A DNA stretch of 64,000 bases from Paratractidigestivibacter sp963605405 (GTDB taxonomy: Bacteria > Actinomycetota > Coriobacteriia > Coriobacteriales > Atopobiaceae): NCBI GenBank assembly GCA_963605405.1, contig CAVCUP010000010.1, forward strand, positions 1-64,000, given 5' to 3'. Positions 44,087 to 52,760 of the stretch are shown one piece after another. The notes under the pieces were generated by a model, which had not been told where the DNA came from, did not search any database, and was given only the letters and a program-made list of their open reading frames with translations. The position numbers were made by a program, and so were the translations under genes. How positions within the stretch are numbered: the first letter of the stretch is position 1; every line of letters begins with the position of its first letter.

Positions 44087-45535
44087 TTAGCGTTCCTCGA
44101 TTCCGAGAATGTCAAGCGTCTCGTTCCAACGAGCCGCGAATAAGTCAACAGATTTCATGATGGAAAGGACGTCGTCCTCTTCTTTTCCCATCTGTTTTAA
44201 TGCGCCGAAGAAAGTGCGAACAGCATTTGAAAAGTCTCCGTCTTTCATATCTTCAAAGAAGACTGACTCCTCGTTATTCGACAACTCGTAAAATAGCGAT
44301 TCAGTTGGAAAAGTCGATTCAATCAGCGCGAGAACGGTTTTGAAAGCGACCTGCTGATCATCATCAAGAGACGAAGTAAAGCTATCGAGAATAGGATTGT
44401 TGCGATTTATGCAGTAAAGCGTCTTGTCTCCGGTTTTAATCGCATTCCAAGCTGGATAAACCTCAGGACTCGTTAGCCTAGCACCACGACGACGATATAC
44501 CCTTTTTGATGGTGCGCCGATGTGAGTAATGAGCTGCTTGATACTCGCTCTAACTTCTTCGGGTAGCTGGGCAGAGACTTTCTTGACGTCGATTTTCCAA
44601 GCTTCGTCCTGATTGACTCCGATGTCAATCTTTACGCGACAGAGCTGCGTTAGGGCGGTTTTCTTGGCAATACCAAACCAAGTTCCATGCAGAATCAAAC
44701 GCTTTGCACGGTAGAGAAACACACCTTGATTTTTAAGGTAGCCGCCAGAGAGTGCGAACTTCTGGTATTCGGTTTCCGAAGCGTAGGTTGACCTGTGCGG
44801 AAGCGTGAACGCCTGCATTGTCACGCCAGGGCAAACCATCTCAACAGGCGAATGCTGGGTAGCGGGGCTGTTCCGGTTAAACGGATCAATTGGGTCAAGC
44901 GCACGATTATTCACTTTGATTTGAATACGCTTTAGCCCGCGCTCGCCCGATAGATAACGATGGAAAACAAGGGAAAGATAATCTTGGGCTTCGCTAATCA
45001 CTCTGTCGTAGTTCATTCTGCCCGATCCGTTTGATCCAGTGAGGCGGTCGACTTTTTCCCACAGGACGAGAGTGCCAGAACTATCCATCTCGGCAACGAA
45101 GGGAATGTTCGCGACATTGTCAGGTTTTAGAACCGTCCACTCGTTGTCGTCAACAACAAGATCCAGATCCCAAATGAAGGCACTAGCAACGCCATTACGT
45201 TTTGAAACGACGGTAAGGCGCCTGCATTGTGAAAAAGAGGCTGTTTTGAGTCCGAGTCCAAATCGTCCAAGATCATTCAGATTTCTTTTGCATCTTGGGT
45301 CGGTGCTTCCCAGCCTCATCGCCTGCAACAGATTGTCGCCATCGAGGCCTTCGCCATCATCGATAATGGCGATTCTAAAATCATCGCATGGTAAAGCAAG
45401 GACAGATATGTTCCTAGCCCCTGCGGTAATGGAATTGTCGATGATGTCCGCAAGCGCGCTATTAAATGAATACCCGATATCTCTTAGGCTCTCAATTAGT
45501 ATTCTCGGTTCGGGCTCAAGCCGTATCGGTTCCAT
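44087..45535 (-). CDS. GHKL (MutL/MORC-like) ATPase
   Basis: Protein of 482 residues. Its N-terminal GHKL fold shows the N box SALADIIDNSITAGA, the G1 box IIDDGEGLDGDNLLQAM and the G2 box LGRFGLGLKTASFSQC. Related MutL/MORC-like ATPases were described in restriction-modification systems by Iyer, Abhiman and Aravind; they are thought to act as ATP-driven clamps on DNA. It is the first gene of the minus-strand operon, starting at ATG 45535 with its promoter in the A/T-rich stretch up to 45655. Confidence 0.92.
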   Translation of the reverse strand: MEPIRLEPEPRILIESLRDIGYSFNSALADIIDNSITAGARNISVLALPCDDFRIAIIDDGEGLDGDNLLQAMRLGSTDPRCKRNLNDLGRFGLGLKTASFSQCRRLTVVSKRNGVASAFIWDLDLVVDDNEWTVLKPDNVANIPFVAEMDSSGTLVLWEKVDRLTGSNGSGRMNYDRVISEAQDYLSLVFHRYLSGERGLKRIQIKVNNRALDPIDPFNRNSPATQHSPVEMVCPGVTMQAFTLPHRSTYASETEYQKFALSGGYLKNQGVFLYRAKRLILHGTWFGIAKKTALTQLCRVKIDIGVNQDEAWKIDVKKVSAQLPEEVRASIKQLITHIGAPSKRVYRRRGARLTSPEVYPAWNAIKTGDKTLYCINRNNPILDSFTSSLDDDQQVAFKTVLALIESTFPTESLFYELSNNEESVFFEDMKDGDFSNAVRTFFGALKQMGKEEDDVLSIMKSVDLFAARWNETLDILGIEER

Positions 45536-45747
45536 ATGCAGCCAATCCTTACAATAAGATGGTTAAACATTATAGCAGCGGAAATAGACAATCTATTCAT
45601 TAAGCAACATAGGACTCATGTGGCGCGCAGCACATTGACACATCCATCCAATTTAATAACATCTAATTGCGTTTTCTGCCGCCCTCGCACGCGCAGCCAG
45701 CCGCCCGCGCCTCGCGGCCATCTGAGCCATGTGCGGGCGGGTCTGTA
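45536..45747. other. Island edge, no gene seen
   Basis: Composition changes from A/T-rich to the chromosomal GC-rich pattern near 45660. The A/T-rich part should hold the promoter of the GHKL operon. Nothing coding is convincing here. Confidence 0.5.
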
Positions 45748-45793
45748 CTGAATTGTCTCGGGGCCGCCACGCCGCATCCACGAGGCAATTCAG
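45748..45793. promoter_or_regulatory. 13-bp stem hairpin upstream of frameshifted gene
   Basis: CTGAATTGTCTCG and CGAGGCAATTCAG pair over 13 bp with one G-U and a 20-nt loop, 76 bp upstream of ATG 45870. There is no T-run. It may be a leader structure or a relic end of a mobile element. Confidence 0.5.
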
Positions 45794-45869
45794 TCGCCAG
45801 CTGAATCGTGCAGCCGGCCGAGATGAGATAATCTCCGCAACGGAGTAATCGTCCAGCAAGAAGCGCGCC

Positions 45870-46516
45870 ATGTTCCTATTCAAGCGCCTGTTCGGCCCCG
45901 ACGAGCCCGAGGAAGCACCCGACGGCGAGGCGGCTATAGAGCCCGACCAAGACCAGTCGCTCGCCCCAATGACCCCGAACGAGCTCGCCACAATCGAATC
46001 GTCGTCGCGGTCCGTGACGCCCCCCCCGCAGACGAGAGGGTGGCCGCCGCCGTAGACGCCCTCATACCGGTTGCAGCGAACGCCGCCCAAGCCGCCAACA
46101 AGTTCAGCATGGCGGTGGTCAAATTCCCCGAGGGCATTGGTTGGGCCGACCTCTGCGTCAGGCGCTCAGGCGGCTGGAGCCTGTCGTCCAGTTTCAAAGA
46201 TAGCAAGTTCAACGAGATGGCGGGTGTCAAGCAGGCGGGGATCCGGTCCGCTGCGGCTGCCAACCTCGCGCTCCAAGGAGCCGTGGTCGCCGTCGTCATG
46301 GCATACATGAACCAGATCAACGACAAGCTCGACGGCATCCAGTCGGGTATCGAGGCAAACCAGCGCGACATGGAACGCGAGCGCGACGCCGAGCTCAAGG
46401 CCGCCCACGACGCCCTCGCGCGGCTCACTCTCAAGTACGAGGAGTACGGAGCGAGCGCGGAGAAGCGCCAGGTGGGCCTCCAGATCACCGAGGACGCCAC
46501 TGTTGATGTTCACTAG
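45870..46516 (+). pseudogene. Small gene split by a frameshift at an eight-C tract
   Basis: The first frame runs from ATG 45870 (MFLFKRLFGPDEPEEAPDG) and closes at 46055. A second frame, open from 46040 or earlier to 46516, continues with a putative membrane helix (LALQGAVVAVVMAYMN) and a charged coiled coil (GIEANQRDMERERDAELKAA). The frames join if one C is added to the run of eight C at 46020-46027, giving ...TPPPADERVAAAV.... I do not recognise the joined product of about 215 residues. The 3' end lies only 16 bp from a 28-bp repeat and IS remnant, so it may also be cut short. Slippage (phase variation), a true pseudogene or a read error are all possible. Confidence 0.6.
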
Positions 46517-46532
46517 GACGTGGTCCGACGCT

Positions 46533-46560
46533 GCTCAATTCCTGTTGACAAAACACACCG
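46533..46560 (+). repeat. 28-bp direct repeat, right copy (island boundary)
   Basis: Identical to 36319-46346-type left copy at 36319-36346. Directly after it the IS3 transposase begins at the codons for RVHAGL, so the repeat marks a rearrangement junction. Confidence 0.9.
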
Positions 46561-47030
46561 AGCGGGTCCACGCCGGGCTGGCCGCGGGCGCCGGCGAGCC
46601 GCAGAGGGCGCGCGGGGCGGCCTCGCTCGACCCGTCGCGGCCGGTCGTCGTCTCGGAGAAGGTGGTGCGCAGGCTGATGCGCGAGGAGGGCCTCGCCGCC
46701 GCGAGCTCGGCCTCGAGGGCGCGCCGCTACAGCTCCTGCGCGGGCGAGGAGGGCATGGCCGCGGCGCCCAACCTGCTGCTGCTCGACGCCTCCCGCGACC
46801 TGCACGAGTTCCGGGCCCCGGCCCCCGGGCTCGTGTTCGCGACCGACATCACCGAGTTCAGGCTGCCGGGCGAGGCCAGGAAGCTCTACCTCTCCCCGAT
46901 GGTCGACCTCTACGACGGGCGCGTCGCGGCCTGGGCCGCGTCCGACTCGCCCAACAAGGCGCCGGTCAGGGCGATGCTCGAGCGCGGGGCGGCGGCCTTC
47001 GCGGGGGCCACGGCCGTCCTGCACTCCGAC

Positions 47031-47345
47031 AGTAAGAATGTCGTCAGCAGGCTTTGCGGCAACGGAGACGGGGCCGTATCCTGCAGTCGGGACCGCACCG
47101 CAGCATCCTGACCCGCGCTCCGATTGACGGACGGACCGCTTCGGCATCCTGACCCGCACAGCGATCGACGCCATGTCATTCCCCGGATATGTCGGTTGCT
47201 CGGGGCGGTTCCGACGGAGGCCCTCGCCTCACCGGTCCGTGACCCAAGAAGGGCCAGATGCCTGCGATGCATCCCGTTACTGTCCTGTCCGGAAGCCGGC
47301 TCGGCGAGGGCGCGCAACGCAAACCTTGCGCTTGAGGAGCCGGAC
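47031..47345 (+). ncRNA. Candidate bridge-RNA region in IS110 left end
   Basis: IS110 elements encode a structured bridge RNA in a non-coding end that guides target choice. Here the long left end has two copies of GCATCCTGACCCGC at 47103 and 47144, each followed by a CGATYGACG-like string, 41 bp apart. No coding sequence is convincing. The assignment is by position and family knowledge, not by a folded model. Confidence 0.5.
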
Positions 47346-48374
47346 ATGCAAAGACCGAGGCAGGGGCAAGTGGTCGTCGGCGTCGACACCCACAAGGAGA
47401 TCCACGTGGCGGCGGCCGTCGACTGGCAGGGGACGCTGGTCGGCGAGGGGTGCTTCCCCACGACCCGGCAGGGCTACAGGCAGCTGGAGTCGTGGGCGAG
47501 GTCGCTGGGCGACGTGCTCCGGGTCGGAGCCGAGTGCTCCGGGTCGTACGGCAGCGGCCTGACCAGGCACCTCGCGAAGAGCGGCTTCTCCGTGCTGGAG
47601 GTGACCTTCCCCGACAAGACCGTGCGCAGGAAGCGCGGCAAGGACGACTTCATCGACGCGGAGATGGCCGCCGAGGCGGCCTTCACCGGCGCGAGGACGG
47701 TCACGCCCAAGAGCCGCGACGGCATGGTCGAGGCCCTCAGGCTGCTCCAGAAGACCAGGTCGACCGCCGTGGCGGCGCGGAGGACCGCGCTGCAGATGAT
47801 AAGGGCCGACATAATATCGGCGCCCGAGGAGCTGCGCGACCAGCTGCGCGGGATGACCCGCATGCAGCTGATCAGGCACCTCGTCGCGACGCGCCCGGAC
47901 TCGACCGACTTCAAGACGCCGCTCGGCGCCGCCAAGATAGCCCTGAAGCGGTTGGCGAAGCGCTACGTCGACCTCGACGACGAGATCTCCGAGCTCGACG
48001 AGATGATAGGCGCGGTGCTCTCCGACGTCGCCCCCTTGCTGGTGCAGTGCAAGTGCTTCGGCGCCCAGTCGGCGGCGCAGCTGATGGTGACGGTGGGCGA
48101 CAACCCCGAGAGGCTCAGGTCGGAGGCGTCCTTCGCCATGCTCTGCGGGGTCGCGCCCGTCCCCGTCTCGTCGGGCATGACGTACCGGCACAGGCTGAAC
48201 CGCGGCGGCGACAGGCGGGCGAACTCCGCGATCCACATCGTCGCCATAGGCAGGCTCAGGACCGGCGAGCGCACCAAGGAGTACGTCGCCAAGAAGATGG
48301 CGGAGGGGCATACCAAGATGGAGGCCATCAGATGCCTGAAGCGCTACATCGCGCGAGAATCTACTACGTCATAA
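47346..48374 (+). CDS. IS110-family transposase (DEDD recombinase)
   Basis: Transposase of 342 residues. The RuvC-like N domain begins VVVGVDTHKEIHVAAAV (first Asp), with GAECSGSYGSGLTRHL and KRGKDDFIDAEMAAEAA supplying further acidic residues. The C-terminal transposase_20 domain has FGAQSAAQLMVTVGD and, in its serine region, GVAPVPVSSGM. ATG 47346 fits with GAGGAG upstream. It appears intact and could be active. Confidence 0.93.
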   Translation: MQRPRQGQVVVGVDTHKEIHVAAAVDWQGTLVGEGCFPTTRQGYRQLESWARSLGDVLRVGAECSGSYGSGLTRHLAKSGFSVLEVTFPDKTVRRKRGKDDFIDAEMAAEAAFTGARTVTPKSRDGMVEALRLLQKTRSTAVAARRTALQMIRADIISAPEELRDQLRGMTRMQLIRHLVATRPDSTDFKTPLGAAKIALKRLAKRYVDLDDEISELDEMIGAVLSDVAPLLVQCKCFGAQSAAQLMVTVGDNPERLRSEASFAMLCGVAPVPVSSGMTYRHRLNRGGDRRANSAIHIVAIGRLRTGERTKEYVAKKMAEGHTKMEAIRCLKRYIARESTTS

Positions 48375-48755
48375 AAAAGCAGCGCGAGCTCGTAAACTGC
48401 TCTTGACACTTAGAAGGGCATCCGCGGCTGGCACTACAGGACGCCGGAGTGGGTGGCGATGTGCGAGCAGCTCGGCGTCGTGCGCTCGCTGTCGCGCAAG
48501 TCCCACTCGCCCGACAACGCGGCGTGCGAGGGCCTGTTCGGCCGCATGAAGGTGGAGATGTTCCGCGGCCGCGACTGGTCGGGCGCCACGTGGGAGGACC
48601 TGGAGGCCGAGGTCGCCCGCTACATCGGCTGGTACAACTCGGGGAGGCTCAAGATGTTCCCGGGCGAGGGGTTCGATACGATAGACGGCAGGAGGGCGAG
48701 GCTGGGCCTGGCGGCCTGACCCGTCCAAGAAAACGTCCGGACCCCCCAGACGCAC

Positions 48756-48799
48756 AAAAACAGCGCCTCTTGCCGGCTGGTGGTAAGCAAGAGGCGCTG
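48756..48799 (-). terminator. Rho-independent terminator of the NmrA gene
   Basis: On the minus strand CAGCGCCTCTTGC and GCAAGAGGCGCTG form a perfect 13-bp stem followed by TTTTTG, starting 36 bp after the stop codon at 48835. Confidence 0.88.
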
Positions 48800-48834
48800 A
48801 ACGATACGAAGGGGCTCACCCCTTGTGTCGTTAA

Positions 48835-49809
48835 CTACTTGATGTCACGCCAGTGGCGGACGTTGTTCTCCCAGATGTAGGAGTAGCCCTTGGCGAGCTC
48901 GCGCGCGGTCTTGGGCTTCTGGCCGGTGACGTCCTCGATGTCGGTGGACGGCACGTCCATGAGGCCCTCGGCGATGGAGCCCTCGTTGGTCACCATGTCG
49001 TTGCCGCACCAAGGCACGGGCGCCTGCGAGAAGTCCTCGGTCGCGGTGCGCGGGATGTGCATGGAGTCGAGGTACTCGAAGAACTCCTCGTGGGAGACCG
49101 GGCAATACTCGATCTGGCGGCCGGAGAGGTCGCTGATCATAGCGGCGAGGTCGCGCTGAGAGAGGCTCTCGCAGCCGCAGGCCTTATACGTGCGGTTATC
49201 CTCGCCCTTGCCGAGCAGCAGCGCGGCGGCCATGCGGGCCACGTCGTCCTTGGGCACGTAGGTGGCCTTGCCCTCGCCGGCGGTGGTGTACCACTTGTTG
49301 CCGCTCATGAGGGCAAGCATCACCGAGGTGGTGAGGTAGTTCTCGAGGTAGAGGTTGTCCTGCATGAAGTTGTACTTGATGCCCGTCTCCTCAGCGCGCT
49401 CGCGGATGTAGGCCTCGGTCGCGGTGTGGTCGGGCGTCACGTAGACGTGGGCGTAACGCGGGTCGGAGGCGCCGAGGAACGAGGTGTAGGTGAGGTGCTT
49501 CACGCCGGCGGCGATGGCGGCGTCCACGACGTTCTTGTGCTGCTGGACGCGAATCTCGCCGATGGTCACAGCAGAGACGATGTAGATGCGGTCGCCGCCG
49601 CGAAAGGCCTCGGTCATCTCCTCGACGTTGTCGTAGTTGGCCTGGCGCACGGCCACGCCCGCGGCCTCCCAGCGCTCGCGCTTCTCGGGCTTGAGCCACT
49701 CCATGTTCGGGCAGGTAAAGATAAGGTCGGTCGCGGCGACCTCGTCGAGCATGAGCTCTGCGACGCGACCGCCGAGCTTGCCGTCGACACCGGTAACGAT
49801 GTACTTCAT
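48835..49809 (-). CDS. NmrA-like NAD(P)-binding SDR protein
   Basis: Protein of 324 residues of the atypical short-chain dehydrogenase group. The nucleotide-binding loop is MKYIVTGVDGKLGGRVAELML (GxxGxxG). VKHLTYTSFLGASDP and NLYLENYL match NmrA/quinone-reductase-like members (compare QOR2-type proteins). It lacks the classical Tyr-x-x-x-Lys, as the NmrA group does, so a redox-sensing or reductase role is open. It is divergent from a LysR regulator. Confidence 0.85.
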   Translation of the reverse strand: MKYIVTGVDGKLGGRVAELMLDEVAATDLIFTCPNMEWLKPEKRERWEAAGVAVRQANYDNVEEMTEAFRGGDRIYIVSAVTIGEIRVQQHKNVVDAAIAAGVKHLTYTSFLGASDPRYAHVYVTPDHTATEAYIRERAEETGIKYNFMQDNLYLENYLTTSVMLALMSGNKWYTTAGEGKATYVPKDDVARMAAALLLGKGEDNRTYKACGCESLSQRDLAAMISDLSGRQIEYCPVSHEEFFEYLDSMHIPRTATEDFSQAPVPWCGNDMVTNEGSIAEGLMDVPSTDIEDVTGQKPKTARELAKGYSYIWENNVRHWRDIK

Positions 49810-49862
49810 GAGTTCCTCCGTCTAATTCGAAACCTAATCTTGCAACCTCAATGCTAGGAGCA

Positions 49863-49876
49863 ATTCCATAAGGAAT
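49863..49876. promoter_or_regulatory. Palindrome in the nmrA-lysR divergent promoter
   Basis: ATTCCATAAGGAAT is a 5-bp perfect inverted repeat around ATAA, midway between the divergent starts; a LysR binding site is plausible. Confidence 0.4.
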
Positions 49877-49953
49877 CTAATTCGTTTAAGCTATTATTGA
49901 TTGCGAATATTAATGAGTGATAAGACGAGCCCACATCCGGAAGGCAGGCGCAC

Positions 49954-50835
49954 ATGAACTCACGCCAGGTGGACTGCTTCATCAACGCGGCCGAGACCCT
50001 CAACTTTACCGAGACGGCCAAGCTCCTCTTTGTTTCTCAGCCCACGGTCACCCACAGCATCGCGGCGCTCGAGGACGAGCTCGGATATGCCCTCTTTTAT
50101 CGGGACAAGAAGCAGGTCTCGCTCACGCCCGCGGGCCGCTACCTGTACAAATCCCTCAAGGCGATCGGATCGGAGTACCGCAACGCCGTCTCGCGCGCGC
50201 GGCTCTTCGGCGAGGGCTACGAGAAGGAGATGACCATAGGCTGCGGCTCGTCGGTGTTCGAGGAGGAGTTCTTGCCCGGCGTCGTGCGCGAGTTCCGTCA
50301 GACTCACCCGGACGTGTACATACGCTTCGAGATTTCCAACATGCGCGAGAAGATCGCCCTGATGCATGGCGAGAAGATTGACCTTCTGCTTACCACCACG
50401 CTCGCCGGCGCCGACCCCAAGCGCTTCGACTATACGTCGCTCAGGACCTACCCCATGGTCTGCGTGATGAGCCGCGAGCACAAGCTCGCCGAGCACGAGA
50501 GCATCTGCCTGGACGACCTGACCGACCAGAGCCTTATTCTCCTGGACCAGGCATGCGCGCCCGCCGAGATGCAGGAGCTCCAGGTCACGCTTGAGCGAAT
50601 GTACCGGCCGAACATCATCGCTCATGTGCAGGACGTGCGCTTGAGCCACCTGCTCATGCTGTGCGACATGGGCGTCGCCGTCATGCCGAAGTTCAAGTTC
50701 ACCCACAACGAGGGGCTCGTCGAGGTGCCTTTTGCCGAGGCGGAGCAGATTCCCTACGGCATCCTGCTCAAACGCGACGAGGCGCGCGACTACGTGCTGG
50801 ACTTCGCAAAGCTCATTGAGGCGCGATTCGAGTAG
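49954..50835 (+). CDS. LysR-family transcriptional regulator
   Basis: LysR protein of 293 residues with an N-terminal helix-turn-helix (VDCFINAAETLNFTETAKLLFVSQPTVTHSIAALEDELG) and a LysR substrate-binding domain (MTIGCGSSVFEEEFLPGVVREF). It probably controls the divergent NmrA-type gene, perhaps in response to an electrophile or redox signal; the ligand is unknown. A shared hairpin terminator follows at 50865. Confidence 0.92.
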   Translation: MNSRQVDCFINAAETLNFTETAKLLFVSQPTVTHSIAALEDELGYALFYRDKKQVSLTPAGRYLYKSLKAIGSEYRNAVSRARLFGEGYEKEMTIGCGSSVFEEEFLPGVVREFRQTHPDVYIRFEISNMREKIALMHGEKIDLLLTTTLAGADPKRFDYTSLRTYPMVCVMSREHKLAEHESICLDDLTDQSLILLDQACAPAEMQELQVTLERMYRPNIIAHVQDVRLSHLLMLCDMGVAVMPKFKFTHNEGLVEVPFAEAEQIPYGILLKRDEARDYVLDFAKLIEARFE

Positions 50836-50864
50836 GGCCCTTCTCACCGTTAAAGCCCCAGGCA

Positions 50865-50914
50865 ACAAAAAAGAGCAGGCCGTCCGCAGTAAGCGGATAC
50901 GACCTGCCCTTCTT
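50865..50914. terminator. Bidirectional terminator between LysR and MFS genes
   Basis: AGAGCAGGCCGTCCGC and GCGGATACGACCTGCCCTT pair with one bulge. On the minus strand the stem is followed by TTTTTTG, ending the MFS transcript; on the plus strand it serves the LysR gene. Confidence 0.8.
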
Positions 50915-50972
50915 AATCAATGGCCCTACGCCTATTTCAAAGAGCAAGCGAGCGGGCCTTCGATGACCGGCG

Positions 50973-52409
50973 TTAGCCCTGCTTGGACATCTTGCGCATG
51001 CCGAGCGAGAGGAGAAGTCCGACCACCGCGAGCACGAGCACGAAGGTGAAGCCGTAGTGCGAGCCCATCGTGGCCGCGGCCTGAGCGCCGAGGCCGGATG
51101 CCGTGCCCGCGCTCTCGCCGGCGGAGAGCATGCCCGTGGCGAGCGCGGTGCACACGGCGCCGCAGACCTGCTCCATGGTGTTGAGGATGGTGGAGCCGTC
51201 GGTGCTCATCTCGGCGGGCAGGGCATTAAGGCCGGCCGTCTGGCAGGGCGACATCGCCATCGGGACGCCGATCATGAGCAGGATGTGGGCGCAGATGAGG
51301 TACGCGATGGGCGTATCCGTCGAGGTAAAGAGCATCAGAGCCGCGCCGATGCACGAGATCGCGAAGCCGCAGCGAGCGGGAGCGATGGCGCCCATGCGGT
51401 CATAGAGCTTGCCGGAGTACAGGGAGACACCCGCGTTGATGATGCCGCCGGGCAGCATGAGCAGGCCGGACACGGTCGCCGTGAGGCCAAGACCGTTCTG
51501 CGCGAACTGCGGGATGAGGTACATAGCGGCCAGCGTGATGCCGAAGTTGACCATCACGAGCATGGCCGAGACACGGAACTGCTTGTTAGAGAACGCACGC
51601 AGGTTGAGAACGGGGGTCTCGCTGGCGAGCTGCCTGCGGGAATAGATGACGAGCGCGACCACGCCGACGATAAGGGCGCAGATGACCACGGGCGAGCCCC
51701 AGCCGAGAAGGCTCGAGAGGCCGAAGCCGAGGACGATGCCGCCGAAGCCCAGGCAAGAAAGCACGCAAGAAGCCACGTCGACCTTCGGGCGTGTGAGCTC
51801 ATAGGGGCTCACCAAGTAGCGCGCGGTAAAGAAGAGGCCCACGGCCATGACCACCGCGAAGATGAAGAAGAGCGCTCGCCACGAGAAGTAGCCCAGGATG
51901 ACGCCGGAAAGCGAGGGGCCGATGGCCGGCGCGAACATGATGATGAGGGTCATGAGGCCCATCGCGCTGCCGATCTGCGAGGGCGGGAAGACCTCGAGTA
52001 CCACGGCGAACATGATGGGGAGCACGAGGCCGGTGCCGATGCCCTGGATGACGCGGCCGGCGAGCGCCAGGCCGAAGCTCGGCGCCAGCGCGCTCATAAG
52101 CGAGCCGATAAAGAACGCGCCGAGCGCAAAGAGGGTCAGCGAGCGCGTCTTGAACCACTTCATGAGGATGCCCGCGAACGGGAGAACGAGGCCGATGACG
52201 AGCATGTAGCCCACGACCATCCACTGCGCGAGCGAGGTAGTGATGCCGAAGACCTTCGTGAGCTGCGGCAAAGCGACGTTAAGCGCGCTCTCGGAGAACA
52301 TGCCGATGAAGCCTCCGAGGTAGAGGCCCATCATGGCGAGGTGCGGGCGCTCAACGTGAACGCGGGCGGCGTCTTCGGTGCACGCGACGCTGGGGGAAGA
52401 GGATGTCAC
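50973..52409 (-). CDS. DHA2-type MFS drug exporter
   Basis: Membrane protein of 478 residues with about fourteen hydrophobic segments, as in the drug:H+ antiporter-2 group. Motif C-like GPSLSGVILGYFSWRALFFI and QWMVVGYMLVIGLVLPFAGIL are typical. GTG 52409 was chosen: AAAGGA lies upstream and the protein begins VTSSSPS; the long open frame beyond it overlaps the recQ promoter and is not coding. It may export drugs or toxic metabolites; its regulator is not evident. Confidence 0.87.
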   Translation of the reverse strand: MTSSSPSVACTEDAARVHVERPHLAMMGLYLGGFIGMFSESALNVALPQLTKVFGITTSLAQWMVVGYMLVIGLVLPFAGILMKWFKTRSLTLFALGAFFIGSLMSALAPSFGLALAGRVIQGIGTGLVLPIMFAVVLEVFPPSQIGSAMGLMTLIIMFAPAIGPSLSGVILGYFSWRALFFIFAVVMAVGLFFTARYLVSPYELTRPKVDVASCVLSCLGFGGIVLGFGLSSLLGWGSPVVICALIVGVVALVIYSRRQLASETPVLNLRAFSNKQFRVSAMLVMVNFGITLAAMYLIPQFAQNGLGLTATVSGLLMLPGGIINAGVSLYSGKLYDRMGAIAPARCGFAISCIGAALMLFTSTDTPIAYLICAHILLMIGVPMAMSPCQTAGLNALPAEMSTDGSTILNTMEQVCGAVCTALATGMLSAGESAGTASGLGAQAAATMGSHYGFTFVLVLAVVGLLLSLGMRKMSKQG

Positions 52410-52760
52410 CGATAGATCAGTCCTTTCTGTTGGACCGCGGCGCCGTCTTTCGTGGAGCGGGCCGCCGGCCGGGGAAGTATGACGGGAGCCTTTGTTCCCC
52501 AATTCACGCGATTGAATCAACGAGTTTTGAGAAATCGTGAAAGTCGGCTGATTTCGCAAGCGGTCGATTTGGGCCGGCGAACGGCCGCACGGCTCCGTGG
52601 ACGGCAAGAGATACCCGATGAACGGCGAGAACATCGAGATGAGCCGACAAGTGGCGAGACGCACCGAGAGAGGCCGTCGACCCGAGATATTCCCGCAAGT
52701 CACGGCCATACCCGCCCTCCGGATAGCGCAGAATTGAAGCTCCGCGCAGAGAGGAACCGC
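52410..52760. other. Divergent promoter gap between MFS and recQ
   Basis: About 350 bp without a convincing gene. It should hold the promoters of both neighbours; an in-frame extension of recQ up to 52452 exists but has no helicase-like sequence. Confidence 0.4.

Larger units (their letters stand above)
47031..48413 (+). mobile_element. IS110-family insertion sequence
   Basis: A 1383-bp insertion between the IS3 codons for HSD (47028-47030) and KGIRG (48414). Removing it restores the IS3 reading frame exactly, so both ends can be set to about a base. No target duplication or terminal inverted repeat is seen, as usual for IS110. The left non-coding end is about 315 bp and the right about 40 bp. 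Confidence 0.88.
46561..48746 (+). mobile_element. IS3-family element, 5'-truncated and interrupted by IS110
   Basis: The integrase reads VSEKVVRRLMREEGL, FATDITEFRLPG, and LHSD (first part, to 47030). After the inserted IS110 element it resumes in the same frame at 48414 as KGIRGWHYRTPEWV, then SPDNAACEGLFGRMKVEMF with the third acidic residue, ending at 48719. A right terminal repeat (CGTCCGGACCCCCC) lies near 48735-48746. The first transposase gene and the start of the second are missing. The element sits immediately behind the terminator of the NmrA gene. Confidence 0.85.

Noticed and set aside
51057..52415. 452-codon plus-strand open frame opposite the MFS exporter
   Set aside because: Extremely rich in Glu, Asp, Arg, His as expected from the antisense of membrane-protein codons; not a real gene.
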